Assembly: GCF_002743255.1 (NCBI RefSeq)
Contig: NZ_PDYY01000016.1
Span: 17,781 to 81,780 of the forward strand
Direction: 5' to 3'
DNA length: 64,000 nt
From: Sporosarcina sp. P2
Lineage (GTDB): Bacteria > Bacillota > Bacilli > Bacillales_A > Planococcaceae
The notes under the pieces were generated by a model, which had not been told where the DNA came from, searched no databases, and was given only the letters and a program-made list of their open reading frames with translations. Made by a program: the position numbers and the translations under genes. How positions within the stretch are numbered: position 1 is the stretch's first letter; every line of letters begins with the position of its first letter. Shown piece after piece: positions 38,107 through 47,669 of this stretch.

Positions 38107-39456
38107 TTAACCAATAATTACACGCTCTTTTGGGTAATGATAAGGCGTTTTATTCGATTTGCCACCTATCGTATAGATGAACGATATCAAACCTACTCGA
38201 CCGATAAACATTAGCACCATAATAATCACTTTACCGAACACTGATAAATCACTTGTAATACCAAGTGACATGCCACACGTTCCGAAAGCGGATGTGATTT
38301 CAAATAACAACGGGATTACAGGTATTCCAGGCTCCGTAAGTAATAGCAACAATAATGCCGCCAACACCATAAAGCACGCTACGAGGATGACTGCATACGA
38401 TCGGAATACGTCAATTAGTTTAATTTGGCGTTTAAAAACGTGTATAACGTCATTCCCCTTCGCAAAGTTAATGAGAAATAATAGCGCAATAGCAAAGGTC
38501 GTCGTGCGGATACCGCCACCTACTGAACTGGGCGAAGCACCAATGAACATGAGCGCACTGACAAAAATATCTGTTGCTTCACTAAATTGCGTTACGTCAT
38601 ACGTCACAAGACCCGCCGATCGTGCAGAAACTGAATGGAATAACGCCGTGAAAAATTGCTGATGCCAGCTCATTCCTTTAAATGAATTCAATGATTCCAA
38701 CACCCAAATAGTGAATGTACCTGCGAGTAACAGAATACCGAATGTCGCGGTCGTAATCTTAGTGAAAAGGGAGAAGCGAAAATGCGGCACTTTTTTCGAA
38801 AAGAAGCTCTTCACTTCAATCAGAACCGGAAAGCCAATAGCACCTAAAATAATTAATATCATTAGTATAAGTTGCACGAAGTAATCATCATGATACGGTA
38901 TCATCGATGAACCCGTAATGTCAAAACCCGCATTCGTAGTTGCAGACACCGCCATGAACATGCCATTCAACAACGCTTCACTAAATGAATTGTAAGAACG
39001 ATAAATATATAGTGTTAAAATACCACCGCCAATAATCTCAATGGCTACGATAATTTGGATGATGTGACGTATTAATTGAACGACACCTTGTAATGTGTAC
39101 TGATTCGTGTCCACCATAATCAGTTGCCGCTCTCTCATGCCAATTCTTTTCTTTACAAGTAGCCAGAAAAATGTTCCTAATGACATGATGCCAATACCAC
39201 CGAGCTGAAGGACGAGCATGATCATGCAAATACCAAATACAGAGTACGTTTCTCCGATACTAATAGAAGACAAGCCCGTTACGCTGACGGCGCTCACAGC
39301 CGTAAATAAACTATCTATAAAGGCCACCTTCACGCCCGGTTTATAGACACCCGGCAAGTTTAACAAGACAAAAGAAGATGCAATTGCCAAAAAGTAGTAG
39401 AAGGCGATAATCTGTGCTGGGGTAAACTTATGAAAAACTTCCCTGGAAAGCCTCAT
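38107..39456 (-). CDS. ktrD: Potassium channel/transporter subunit KtrD
   Basis: A 449-aa SKT-superfamily membrane protein with four pore-type repeats, including V-S-V-T-G-L-S and T-T-N-A-G-F-D. It is the length of B. subtilis KtrD, which pairs with KtrC. No RCK gene is adjacent; ktrC is 16 kb away in this window. The ATG at 39456 is used: AAAGGA lies 11 bases upstream, whereas TTG at 39465 would be only two bases from it. KtrB is a possible alternative name. Confidence 0.87.
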   Translation of the reverse strand: MRLSREVFHKFTPAQIIAFYYFLAIASSFVLLNLPGVYKPGVKVAFIDSLFTAVSAVSVTGLSSISIGETYSVFGICMIMLVLQLGGIGIMSLGTFFWLLVKKRIGMRERQLIMVDTNQYTLQGVVQLIRHIIQIIVAIEIIGGGILTLYIYRSYNSFSEALLNGMFMAVSATTNAGFDITGSSMIPYHDDYFVQLILMILIILGAIGFPVLIEVKSFFSKKVPHFRFSLFTKITTATFGILLLAGTFTIWVLESLNSFKGMSWHQQFFTALFHSVSARSAGLVTYDVTQFSEATDIFVSALMFIGASPSSVGGGIRTTTFAIALLFLINFAKGNDVIHVFKRQIKLIDVFRSYAVILVACFMVLAALLLLLLTEPGIPVIPLLFEITSAFGTCGMSLGITSDLSVFGKVIIMVLMFIGRVGLISFIYTIGGKSNKTPYHYPKERVIIG

Positions 39457-39574
39457 CTTTTTCAAATTCCTTTCATAACGGAAACTTCATTTTCCTACTT
39501 TATCAAATCCCTTAATGAAAAGATAGCTATATATAGAACATTACACTCTTTATACACTTCTAAACTGAGGCAAC

Positions 39575-39615
39575 AAAAAAGCAGTCCCTTCCGTTCACAT
39601 GGAAGAGACTGCTTT
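39575..39615 (-). terminator. Terminator of the terC gene
   Basis: AAAGCAGTC..CTTCC pairs with GGAA..GACTGCTTT; T-run on the minus strand. Confidence 0.85.
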
Positions 39616-39619
39616 CGTA

Positions 39620-40387
39620 TTATCTGTTAGCTTTCACTTTAGATTTGGCAACGGCCAGTAGATATCCGCCGATAGCTAAGATTAATAACACAACCCAGAA
39701 TGTTGTTTTCCACATTGTAGAGTGTGGGAATGCTTCTGGAATGATGAGAAGCGCAGGGTGTGCCAGCGTTAATACAACTAGCTTTACACCTACCCATCCG
39801 ACAATTAAGAATGCTGCAGTTTCCAAGGTTGGATACTTTTCAAGCATTACCACAAATTGTTTCGCTGCAAATCGAATCATGACCAAACCAATCATACCAC
39901 CTAGCAACATTACAGCGAACTGCCCACCATTAATGCCACCGATATGGAAGTTACCTAACTCAGGCAATGTTACGGCAAGCGCAACAGCCGCAAGCATAGA
40001 GTCCAAAGCGAACGCAATATCTGCCAGTTCCACTTTCAACACAGTCATCCAGAAACCGGATTGTTTTTTAGGTTTCTTATTCGGATGCCCTTCTGGCTTA
40101 TGGGTCACTTTATCGTATATATTTTTACCGGATATAAACAATAAGTAAATGGCACCGATTGCTTGTATCTCCCAGAACTTCACTAAAAACGTAATCATAA
40201 ATAGTGCAGTGAATCTAAAGACGAATGCCCCTAGCAAACCATAAAATAATGCTTTCTTTTGTTGGAGTTTCGGTAAGTGCTTTACCATTACTGCCATTAC
40301 TACCGCGTTGTCTGTCGCTAATAGGCCCTCGAGTACAATTAACACTAGGAGTACCCATGCATATTCTAATAAAATCGGATCCAACAT
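39620..40387 (-). CDS. ykoY: TerC-family membrane protein, YkoY/MeeY type
   Basis: A 255-aa protein with about seven helices, opening L-L-E-Y-A-W-V-L-L and including E-G-L-L-A-T-D-N-A-V-V and F-A-L-D-S-M-L-A, the acidic TerC motifs. B. subtilis YkoY/MeeY is a manganese-related TerC protein of 254 aa under the yybP-ykoY riboswitch; the same RNA element is found here. AGGAGG precedes the ATG. Confidence 0.92.
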   Translation of the reverse strand: MLDPILLEYAWVLLVLIVLEGLLATDNAVVMAVMVKHLPKLQQKKALFYGLLGAFVFRFTALFMITFLVKFWEIQAIGAIYLLFISGKNIYDKVTHKPEGHPNKKPKKQSGFWMTVLKVELADIAFALDSMLAAVALAVTLPELGNFHIGGINGGQFAVMLLGGMIGLVMIRFAAKQFVVMLEKYPTLETAAFLIVGWVGVKLVVLTLAHPALLIIPEAFPHSTMWKTTFWVVLLILAIGGYLLAVAKSKVKANR

Positions 40388-40412
40388 AATGCCTCCTTAT
40401 TTTCTACAAAAT

Positions 40413-40448
40413 AAAAAAGACCCTCACCTAATAATTAGGCAAAGGTCT
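40413..40448 (-). terminator. Riboswitch-controlled intrinsic terminator before ykoY
   Basis: AGACC..GCCTAA..TTAGG..GGGTCT hairpin followed by TTTTTTATTTT on the minus strand. Its left arm is the 3' end of the riboswitch aptamer (GAGACCTTTGCC), so ligand binding should prevent termination. Confidence 0.85.
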
Positions 40449-40562
40449 CGCTAAGTTGGAATTTTACGTTCAAAATCCAGCTATCATAACCGATGACCAT
40501 TGTGGCGGTCACGTATTGACGATTATGAAATAGGTTTCCCTATAGCTACTCCCCCTTGACAT
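40438..40562 (-). ncRNA. yybP-ykoY manganese riboswitch aptamer
   Basis: Minus-strand leader begins with AAGGGGGAGTAGC and ends with GCGAGACCTTTGCC, the two conserved sides of the yybP-ykoY motif. Between these lie internal helix arms GTGACCGCC and GGTCAT. This class senses Mn2+ and turns on manganese-handling genes. It overlaps the terminator and sits 51 bases upstream of ykoY. Confidence 0.87.
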
Positions 40563-40601
40563 TGCGTCAAAAGTTATTAAGTTATCGGATACTTTTAAAG
40601 T

Positions 40602-40629
40602 ATTATAACATGATAACTTTGATTTGCAA
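40602..40629 (-). promoter_or_regulatory. Candidate promoter of the riboswitch-ykoY transcript
   Basis: Minus-strand TTGCAA (40624-40629), 16-base spacer, TATAAT (40602-40607). The gap from here to 40774 holds no gene that I can see. Confidence 0.6.
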
Positions 40630-40774
40630 ATGATTTAGGCGATGCCTGTAGAGCTATTCAATTTAGTATGCATAACTATTTTGATGTACATGTAAGCGTA
40701 TCGCGTGGGTACTGTCCATTGTATAGTTTACTCCTACCACTATACTTTTCCTTGACATGATTTATTCAATATAA

Positions 40775-40812
40775 TAAAAAAAGCCGACAAACGAAAAGTT
40801 CCATTTGCCGGC
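40775..40812 (-). terminator. Terminator of the RND transporter gene
   Basis: GCCG.CAAA (40783-40791) pairs with TTTG.CGGC (40804-40812); minus-strand T-run follows. Confidence 0.85.
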
Positions 40813-40820
40813 AGTATGCA

Positions 40821-43800
40821 TTATTTGGTTTCTCTAACCGTTACAGTTTCCGTTACTGTCACGGTTACAGTTTCCGTTATCTTAACAGGCTGATCTTCCG
40901 TTACAGCGTGTTCTCTCTTCGGCGTATTCCTACCTCGACGCGTCTCCCGATCCAACAAACTGTAAATGATGGGAACAATATACAATGTCAAGAACGTGGA
41001 ACTGATCAATCCGCCAATTACTGCAATCCCCATCGGTTGGTTCAACTCCGAACCTTCACCGAGGCCTAGCGCTAACGGTAGTAAGCCCAATATAGTTGTG
41101 AGGGCTGTCATGAGGATTGGACGCACACGGTCACGTACAGACGACATGATGGCATCATACGAACTAAGTCCTGCCTCTTTACGCTGATTGATGTAATCAA
41201 CTAACACAATTCCGTTGTTGACCACAATCCCAACCAATATGAGAAGACCTATGACTGCTGTTACACTAACTGGTGTATTCGTGAAGAATAACGCTAAGGC
41301 TACACCGATTAACATAAGAGGTACAGAGAACATGATAACAAATGGATATTTAAACGATTCGAACTGTGCAGCCATTACGATATATACCAATATCACTGCC
41401 AGTATAATCGCCAATAACATATCGTTAATCGCATTTTCAAATAACTCGCGATCTCCCCCGTATGAAAGTTCTACTTCACTTGGTAGATCGAGGTCCTCTA
41501 CAATATCATTCACCTTTTTCGTCATATCTCCCAATGATTCACTGGATAGATATTTCACAGTAAATGCGACTGAATGTGCTTGATCTACACGTACAATCGT
41601 TGCAGGACCTTCTGCGATTTCCACATCCGCTATGTCCTTCAATTTAACAAACGTATCCAGCGGTGTTTTTAATTCCAATTCCTTTAACTTATCTACACTA
41701 TTGCGGAAACGTTCATCATAGCTAACGTTCACTCCAACTACTTCGCCTGTTTTCTCAAAGACGATTTGTGAAGCAAAGACACCTCGCGTAACGTCACTAA
41801 CCGTTTGCGCTATTTGATATGGAGCCAATCCGACATCTGAAGCTTTGTCACGATCCACTTCAATTTTTATTTCCTCTACCGTATCTACCAAATCATTTTT
41901 GACGTCAGTTACAGTATCCATTTCACTCAATTTCTCATCAAGCTTTGATACCGCTTTTCCTAACCGTTCCTCATTCGTATCATGTAAGGAGAATGATAAG
42001 GTGTTTGGACTCGAGCCAGCAGCAGTCTGCATGTTGAAACTGATTTCTGCCTCATCGCCGATTTCATCTTCTACGACTGGTTGTACTTTGTCTACAAATT
42101 CAAAGACGGAGCGGTCACGGTCTTCTAGTGGGATCAGTTTTACATACACTTCTGCCATATTGCTTTCTGATCCACCTTGGGCCATACTTTGCTGAGTTCC
42201 GCCGACTAAACTGACATACACTTCCACGTCGTCTTGTTTCTTCATTTCTTCTTCAATTCGTTTTACTACATCGTTTGTCGCATCGAGTGAAGCACCATTT
42301 GGTAACTTTACATTGACGCTGAAAGATCCTTCATCCGTAGCAGGCAGGAATTCCGTTCCTACTTTTAGAATTCCGAATACGCTTCCTACTAGTAAAGCGG
42401 TTGTGAGTAGTAACACGAGTAGACGATGACCTAAAGCCCACTTGACGGATTTTTCGAATCTCTGATTTTTCTTCACACGATTCTTTTTCTCGAGTGTTTC
42501 TTCATCAGGTGTTTTCAACAAACGGCTCGCAAGCATAGGCACGACAGTCAATGCAACAACTAACGACGCAAATAAACTAAATGAAATCGTTAATGCGAAC
42601 TCCGTGAAGATTTGACCAATGATTCCCGTAATGAAAATAATCGGTACAAAAACAGCTAGGGTAGTTAACGTAGACGCGGTTATCGCCCCGCCCACTTCCT
42701 TAGAACCATCTTTCGCTGCTTCTGTTGGTGTTTTCCCCATTGCTAAATGACGCTCAATATTTTCTATTACGACAATGGCATTATCAACTAACATCCCGAT
42801 CCCTAGAGCAAGTGCACCGAGTGTCATGATGTTTAACGAGAAGTCTGCGAAATACATGAGAACAAATGTTACAATTACCGAATATGGAATTGCTACTCCA
42901 ATGATGATGGGACTCTTAATTCCACGTAAGAAAACAAATAATACGAGCATAGCGAACAAACCACCAAGAATTAATGACTGACCGATATTGCCAATGGCGA
43001 TCTGTACATAGTCCCCTTGGTCAAACATCACATCAGATTCAATATCTTTGTATGCTTCTTTCTCCAATAACTTATCCAATGATTTTTTAAACTCTTTAGA
43101 TACAGTTGCAGTATTTGCTCCTGATTCTTGAAGTACAGACAATAATACAGCCTGCTCATCATTGGCTCGTGTTTCTGTCTGTACTTCCGGCTCCAACAAA
43201 GCAACATCCGCCACGTCAGAGACTTTGATTTTGTCACCTGTCTGAGGATTAGCGCCTATTTGGATACCTCGTACATCCGAGATATTTTGTACAGTACTTA
43301 AGATTCTTGTAGTTAACTTTCTACCATCACTCATGTCAATCGGATCTCCCGGCATAGATACATTACTAGCTTGTATTGCTTGCACGACATCGGATTGCGT
43401 TAAACTAAATTCTTTTAATTTATCAGGATCTAAAATAACCTGAACGTCTTCAATGATTTTACCTGACACGTTGACACTGGCTACACCTTCAATACGGCGT
43501 AATTCTTTCTCTAGCTCCTCTGCAATCTTCCGTATATTCGTATCTTGATCGACGGATCGTAAAGATAATTGGATGACTGGGAATTGAGAGGGATCAAACT
43601 TCATGAAACGTGGTTTATTAGCACCATCAGGTATTTCTACTTGATCAATCCGTTGGAGGATATCCATTTGGACGTCATCAATCGAAGAATCCCAATCAAA
43701 TTGTAAGAATACTAAGTTGGCTCCTTCTCGAGAAGAAGACTGCATTGACTTTAAGCCAGGAGCTGTCGATAAACTTTCTTCCAACGGTTTAGTGATTTTC

Positions 43801-43982
43801 TCACTTACTTCCGTTGGTGAAGCACCCGGATAATTCGTAACCACTACCGCTACCGGCGGATTTAGATCAGGAATTAAGGTAACGGGAATTTTAAAGAAGG
43901 ATACTGCACCTAAAATAATGACAAGAAACATTGTGACTAACGTAAAAACGGGTCGTTTGACCGAAAAACTACTAATCTTCAT
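40821..43982 (-). CDS. swrC: RND-family efflux pump, SwrC/YerP type
   Basis: A 1053-aa AcrB-like RND transporter: two homologous halves each with one leading helix, a large extracytoplasmic loop and five to six helices; G-x-x-D-N-A-I-V-V-I-E-N near 397 is the proton-relay motif in TM4. Gram-positive SwrC exports surfactin-like or lipophilic compounds. The tail is unusual: after V-K-I a 24-bp tandem unit encodes two Thr/Val/Glu octapeptides (TETVTVTV-type). Monocistronic; substrate unknown. Confidence 0.87.
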   Translation of the reverse strand: MKISSFSVKRPVFTLVTMFLVIILGAVSFFKIPVTLIPDLNPPVAVVVTNYPGASPTEVSEKITKPLEESLSTAPGLKSMQSSSREGANLVFLQFDWDSSIDDVQMDILQRIDQVEIPDGANKPRFMKFDPSQFPVIQLSLRSVDQDTNIRKIAEELEKELRRIEGVASVNVSGKIIEDVQVILDPDKLKEFSLTQSDVVQAIQASNVSMPGDPIDMSDGRKLTTRILSTVQNISDVRGIQIGANPQTGDKIKVSDVADVALLEPEVQTETRANDEQAVLLSVLQESGANTATVSKEFKKSLDKLLEKEAYKDIESDVMFDQGDYVQIAIGNIGQSLILGGLFAMLVLFVFLRGIKSPIIIGVAIPYSVIVTFVLMYFADFSLNIMTLGALALGIGMLVDNAIVVIENIERHLAMGKTPTEAAKDGSKEVGGAITASTLTTLAVFVPIIFITGIIGQIFTEFALTISFSLFASLVVALTVVPMLASRLLKTPDEETLEKKNRVKKNQRFEKSVKWALGHRLLVLLLTTALLVGSVFGILKVGTEFLPATDEGSFSVNVKLPNGASLDATNDVVKRIEEEMKKQDDVEVYVSLVGGTQQSMAQGGSESNMAEVYVKLIPLEDRDRSVFEFVDKVQPVVEDEIGDEAEISFNMQTAAGSSPNTLSFSLHDTNEERLGKAVSKLDEKLSEMDTVTDVKNDLVDTVEEIKIEVDRDKASDVGLAPYQIAQTVSDVTRGVFASQIVFEKTGEVVGVNVSYDERFRNSVDKLKELELKTPLDTFVKLKDIADVEIAEGPATIVRVDQAHSVAFTVKYLSSESLGDMTKKVNDIVEDLDLPSEVELSYGGDRELFENAINDMLLAIILAVILVYIVMAAQFESFKYPFVIMFSVPLMLIGVALALFFTNTPVSVTAVIGLLILVGIVVNNGIVLVDYINQRKEAGLSSYDAIMSSVRDRVRPILMTALTTILGLLPLALGLGEGSELNQPMGIAVIGGLISSTFLTLYIVPIIYSLLDRETRRGRNTPKREHAVTEDQPVKITETVTVTVTETVTVRETK

Positions 43983-44119
43983 TGATCTATTCCTCTCTTT
44001 TCTCAGCGCTCCAGCTGGAGAAACCTTTTCATCTTTTCACCATACCACCTGAATAGCGTACTTTCACCGATATTTGCTCGAATCATAACGAATACACACA
44101 AAAATTATTCACAATTTTA

Positions 44120-44157
44120 ACAAATAACCCGGACGGATTACAATGAATCCGTCCGGG
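44120..44157 (-). terminator. Terminator of prfC
   Basis: CCCGGACGGATT (44128-44139) pairs with AATCCGTCCGGG (44146-44157); downstream on the minus strand is moderately T-rich. Confidence 0.75.
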
Positions 44158-44173
44158 CCGTATATTTTACAAT

Positions 44174-45751
44174 TTATAATTGGTTATACAGTTTGATATC
44201 CGGGTATTTATCTTGGAACCAACGCATCGCAAAATTGTTTTCAAACAAGAAAACTTTGTGATCATATCGATCTTTTACGAGTAATGCACGTTGTCCTGCC
44301 ATGGTCTCTTTTACATCTTCTTCGTTTTCAATCCAGCGCGCTACTTTGGATCCCATTGTCTCCATCTGGACTTCCACATGGTATTCCGCTCTCATACGAT
44401 GTTCGAAAACTTCGAATTGAAGCTGCCCCACTGCACCGAGAATGACTTCTTCCGTATGCAATGTTTTGTAATACTGAATAGCTCCTTCCTGCACAAGCTG
44501 TAAGATTCCTTTGTGGAACTGTTTGGATTTCATGACGTTTTTAGCATTCACTCTAACAAAAAGCTCGGGAGTAAATTGTGGAAGCGCCTCAAATTGAAAG
44601 TTTGCTTTACCACTGATGACCGTGTCACCAATTTGGTAGTTACCTGTGTCATATAACCCAATAATATCGCCTGCTACTGCCTGATTGACAGTTTCGCGGT
44701 CATCTGCAAGGAATTGAGTCGTTTGCGTTAACTTGAAGTTTTTAGAAAGACGCGGAACCGTTACCGTCATGCCACGCTCAAATTCACCAGAAACGATTCG
44801 AACAAATGCAATCCGATCCCGATGTGCAGGATTCATGTTAGCCTGAATTTTAAAGATAAAGCCTGAAAAAACTTCAGACTCAGGATCTACAAATTCAGCA
44901 TCTTTCGTTAACCTAGGTTGAGGCTCAGGTGCGAATTGTAAAAATGTTTCTAAAAATGTCTGAACACCAAAATTAGTCAACGCACTACCGAAGAATACAG
45001 GTGTCAAATCGCCTTTAGCGATACGTTCTTCATCAAAGTCGTTCCCAGCTTCATTTAATAGCATGACATCTTCTAGTGCTTGCTTATAGTAAGAAGTCTC
45101 TTTCATGGAGTGTTCTACTGCAAGCTCGCCGTCTTCGTCGATTGGAAGGAAACGTTCCTCGTCTGCATTCGGACGCGCTAGCTCTATACGTTCATTGAAA
45201 CGATCGTAAATGCCTAGGAACTCTTTCCCCATACCAATTGGCCAATTCATTGCGTAAGATTGGATTTCCAACACTTCTTCTAGTTCTTCCATTAGCTCCA
45301 AAGGCTCTTTACCTTGGCGATCCATTTTATTAATGAATGTGAAGATAGGAATTCCGCGCATTTTACATACTTTAAATAATTTAATGGTCTGTGGCTCGAT
45401 TCCTTTTGCTGAATCAACCATCATGACGGCAGCATCCACTGCCATTAACGTTCTATACGTATCTTCACTGAAGTCTTCGTGTCCGGGTGTATCCAAAATA
45501 TTGACACGTTTGCCTGCATAGTCAAATTGTAAAACGGAAGAAGTGACAGATATTCCACGTTGTTTTTCAATTTCCATCCAGTCAGAAGTAGCGAACTTTC
45601 CTGATTTCTTTCCTTTAACTGTACCAGCATCACGAATCGCTCCGCCAAAATATAGTAACTTTTCAGTAATTGTCGTTTTACCGGCATCGGGGTGAGAAAT
45701 AATCGCAAACGTTCGCCGCGATGTGATTTCATCATGTCTATTTTTTTGCAT
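44174..45751 (-). CDS. prfC: Peptide chain release factor 3
   Basis: A 525-aa translational GTPase with G1 [10 protein letters not shown]3 [12 protein letters not shown] and G4 N-K-M-D. RF3 recycles RF1/RF2 after termination. The ATG at 45751 has AAGGAGAG nine bases upstream; a longer frame upstream is rejected. Absent from B. subtilis, so accessory in Bacillaceae. Confidence 0.95.
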   Translation of the reverse strand: MQKNRHDEITSRRTFAIISHPDAGKTTITEKLLYFGGAIRDAGTVKGKKSGKFATSDWMEIEKQRGISVTSSVLQFDYAGKRVNILDTPGHEDFSEDTYRTLMAVDAAVMMVDSAKGIEPQTIKLFKVCKMRGIPIFTFINKMDRQGKEPLELMEELEEVLEIQSYAMNWPIGMGKEFLGIYDRFNERIELARPNADEERFLPIDEDGELAVEHSMKETSYYKQALEDVMLLNEAGNDFDEERIAKGDLTPVFFGSALTNFGVQTFLETFLQFAPEPQPRLTKDAEFVDPESEVFSGFIFKIQANMNPAHRDRIAFVRIVSGEFERGMTVTVPRLSKNFKLTQTTQFLADDRETVNQAVAGDIIGLYDTGNYQIGDTVISGKANFQFEALPQFTPELFVRVNAKNVMKSKQFHKGILQLVQEGAIQYYKTLHTEEVILGAVGQLQFEVFEHRMRAEYHVEVQMETMGSKVARWIENEEDVKETMAGQRALLVKDRYDHKVFLFENNFAMRWFQDKYPDIKLYNQL

Positions 45752-45865
45752 CCATTGTACTCTCCTTTTGCTTACGTTTTCTATCATAGAGAGAATAGGA
45801 ATGCATTTCAATGGTTTTCATTGAATTGACTAAAAAACTATAAACTCTCAATTCCAAACTGTACT

Positions 45866-47356
45866 TCACTTATTGATGGGTGTGTCGCCGAACTTTTTGG
45901 TTGCTTCCTCAAGTGCAATGTTTGCATCCGAATGCGCATATTTCGTATTGCCGATAATTTGAAAATCTTCGTGACCTTTTCCAGCAAATATAATGATGTC
46001 TCCCGCATTTGCTTGCTCAATAGTATGACGCACTGCTTCTTCTCTATCCCCTATACATGCGTACTGGTTATGCGGCATAGTGGCACTAAGTTCCGATAAG
46101 ATCGACTCGTATGGCTCGTCTCGTGGATCATCTGTCGTAAAGACAACATAATCTGCCGCTGCCGCTTTTTCTCCCATGATTGGGCGCTTAAGACGATCAC
46201 GATTGCCTCCCGTTCCTATTAAGAATAATAGACGGTTGCCTTCCTTTTTTAAAGGTTGCACTGTAGCAATCGCTTTTTCAATCGCATCCGGCGAATGTGC
46301 ATAATCGATGAAAATAGTCAGTGGTAAAGATGTTTCCACTTTTTCAAGACGGCCTTTCACTGTCGATACATTCGCCAGTAGCGGTAAAATATCTTCTGTC
46401 GCCATTCCTTTCGCATATAACGCTGCAATTGCGGCCAACGAATTATAGACGTTAAACTCTCCAATCAACGGCATCGTAACGGGGAACGTTCCATCTGGAG
46501 CATGCAATTGGAATTTCGTAAAGTTCGACTGCATTTCAATCGCTGTTGCTTGGAATGAAGACTTCACATGAATACCGTATGTGTAAATTGGGAACGATGT
46601 CATTTCGATCATCTTACTGCTCCATGGATCATCAGCATTGATGATTGCATACTTTTGTTGATCAAGTTGCTGCCCTAGTTGTGCAAACAGTAAACCTTTC
46701 GCCGCACTGTAATTCTCCATCGTTTTGTGATAATCCAAATGATCATGCGTTAAGTTAGTGAAGATCGCGATATCAAATTCCGTTCCTGCCAATCGTCCTT
46801 CAACTAATCCGTGTGAAGACACTTCCATGATCATTGATTCGCAACCTTCATTTGCTGCTTGTGCAATCATCTGCTGAGTAGTCAAAACATCAGTCGTTGT
46901 ATTTTCCGTTTCATAGAGGATGTCATTTAATTTAAAACCAATCGTACCAGAAACAGCTGTCTTTTCTTCAGTTTGACGCAGCATGTCATGAATGATGTTG
47001 CCGACACTCGTTTTTCCATTGGTACCCGTAACACCGATCATTTTCATACGTTTCGAAGGATACTGATAGTACTTAGAGGCCAATAGCTCAATCGCTTTTG
47101 ATGTGTTTTCGACATAGACGACCGCTGTACGGTCTTCATCTATTATGATAGGCTCTGATGCGATAATAACACGTGCGCCACTCAATAATGCACTCTTGAC
47201 GAAGTGATGACCATTCACTGTATAACCTTTTAGACAAACAAATACCCCTCCATCTTGAACAGCTCTTGAGTCGACCGCTACGTCTGTTATATTTTCAGGT
47301 AATGTTCCTTTAATTGTTTTTACAGGTAGTACAGATAGTAAATCTTTCGTGTTCAT
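45866..47356 (-). CDS. murE: UDP-MurNAc-tripeptide synthetase MurE-like
   Basis: A 496-aa Mur ligase with ATP loop G-V-T-G-T-N-G-K-T near 108, carbamylated-Lys region A-A-K-G-L-L-F, and a C-terminal domain. Residues 409-412 are D-D-P-R, near the DNPR motif of meso-diaminopimelate-adding MurE; Lys-adding enzymes usually lack Arg here. It lies alone between prfC and an aldehyde dehydrogenase, not in a division cluster. Its upstream region has a sigma-A-type promoter. Confidence 0.87.
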   Translation of the reverse strand: MNTKDLLSVLPVKTIKGTLPENITDVAVDSRAVQDGGVFVCLKGYTVNGHHFVKSALLSGARVIIASEPIIIDEDRTAVVYVENTSKAIELLASKYYQYPSKRMKMIGVTGTNGKTSVGNIIHDMLRQTEEKTAVSGTIGFKLNDILYETENTTTDVLTTQQMIAQAANEGCESMIMEVSSHGLVEGRLAGTEFDIAIFTNLTHDHLDYHKTMENYSAAKGLLFAQLGQQLDQQKYAIINADDPWSSKMIEMTSFPIYTYGIHVKSSFQATAIEMQSNFTKFQLHAPDGTFPVTMPLIGEFNVYNSLAAIAALYAKGMATEDILPLLANVSTVKGRLEKVETSLPLTIFIDYAHSPDAIEKAIATVQPLKKEGNRLLFLIGTGGNRDRLKRPIMGEKAAAADYVVFTTDDPRDEPYESILSELSATMPHNQYACIGDREEAVRHTIEQANAGDIIIFAGKGHEDFQIIGNTKYAHSDANIALEEATKKFGDTPINK

Positions 47357-47394
47357 TTGGTCTCCTCCAATACGTTGGTGAATAACTCGTGTAA

Positions 47395-47424
47395 GTATAA
47401 CAAAAAGGCGAATAGTAATTCAAA
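47395..47424 (-). promoter_or_regulatory. Candidate promoter of murE
   Basis: Minus-strand TTGAAT (47419-47424), 18-base spacer, TATACT (47395-47400), 39 bases before the ATG. The rest of the gap to 47590 is AT-rich and empty. Confidence 0.55.
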
Positions 47425-47589
47425 AAGGTTTTTTATTCTGGAAAATGAAGTGTTATAGAATGTATCTATCATTCCTATTATACGCATCTTTTCTTATCAC
47501 ATCCAGCATGGAATATAGCGTGAAGTTTCTATATCATGCCGAAATATTTACTCCTATTGTCCGTTACTTGAATGATGTTGATTTGTAAA

Positions 47590-47642
47590 AAGATCATCGG
47601 TGATCACAAAGGCACTTTGCTGGTCAAAAGACAGCAAAGCGC
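47590..47642 (-). terminator. Terminator of the aldehyde dehydrogenase gene
   Basis: GCACTTTGCTG and CAGCAAAGCGC arms form a hairpin; a second GATCA..TGATC hairpin and T5 follow on the minus strand. Confidence 0.7.
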
Positions 47643-47669
47643 ATCTCAATAGTTTGAATTTCCTTACAG

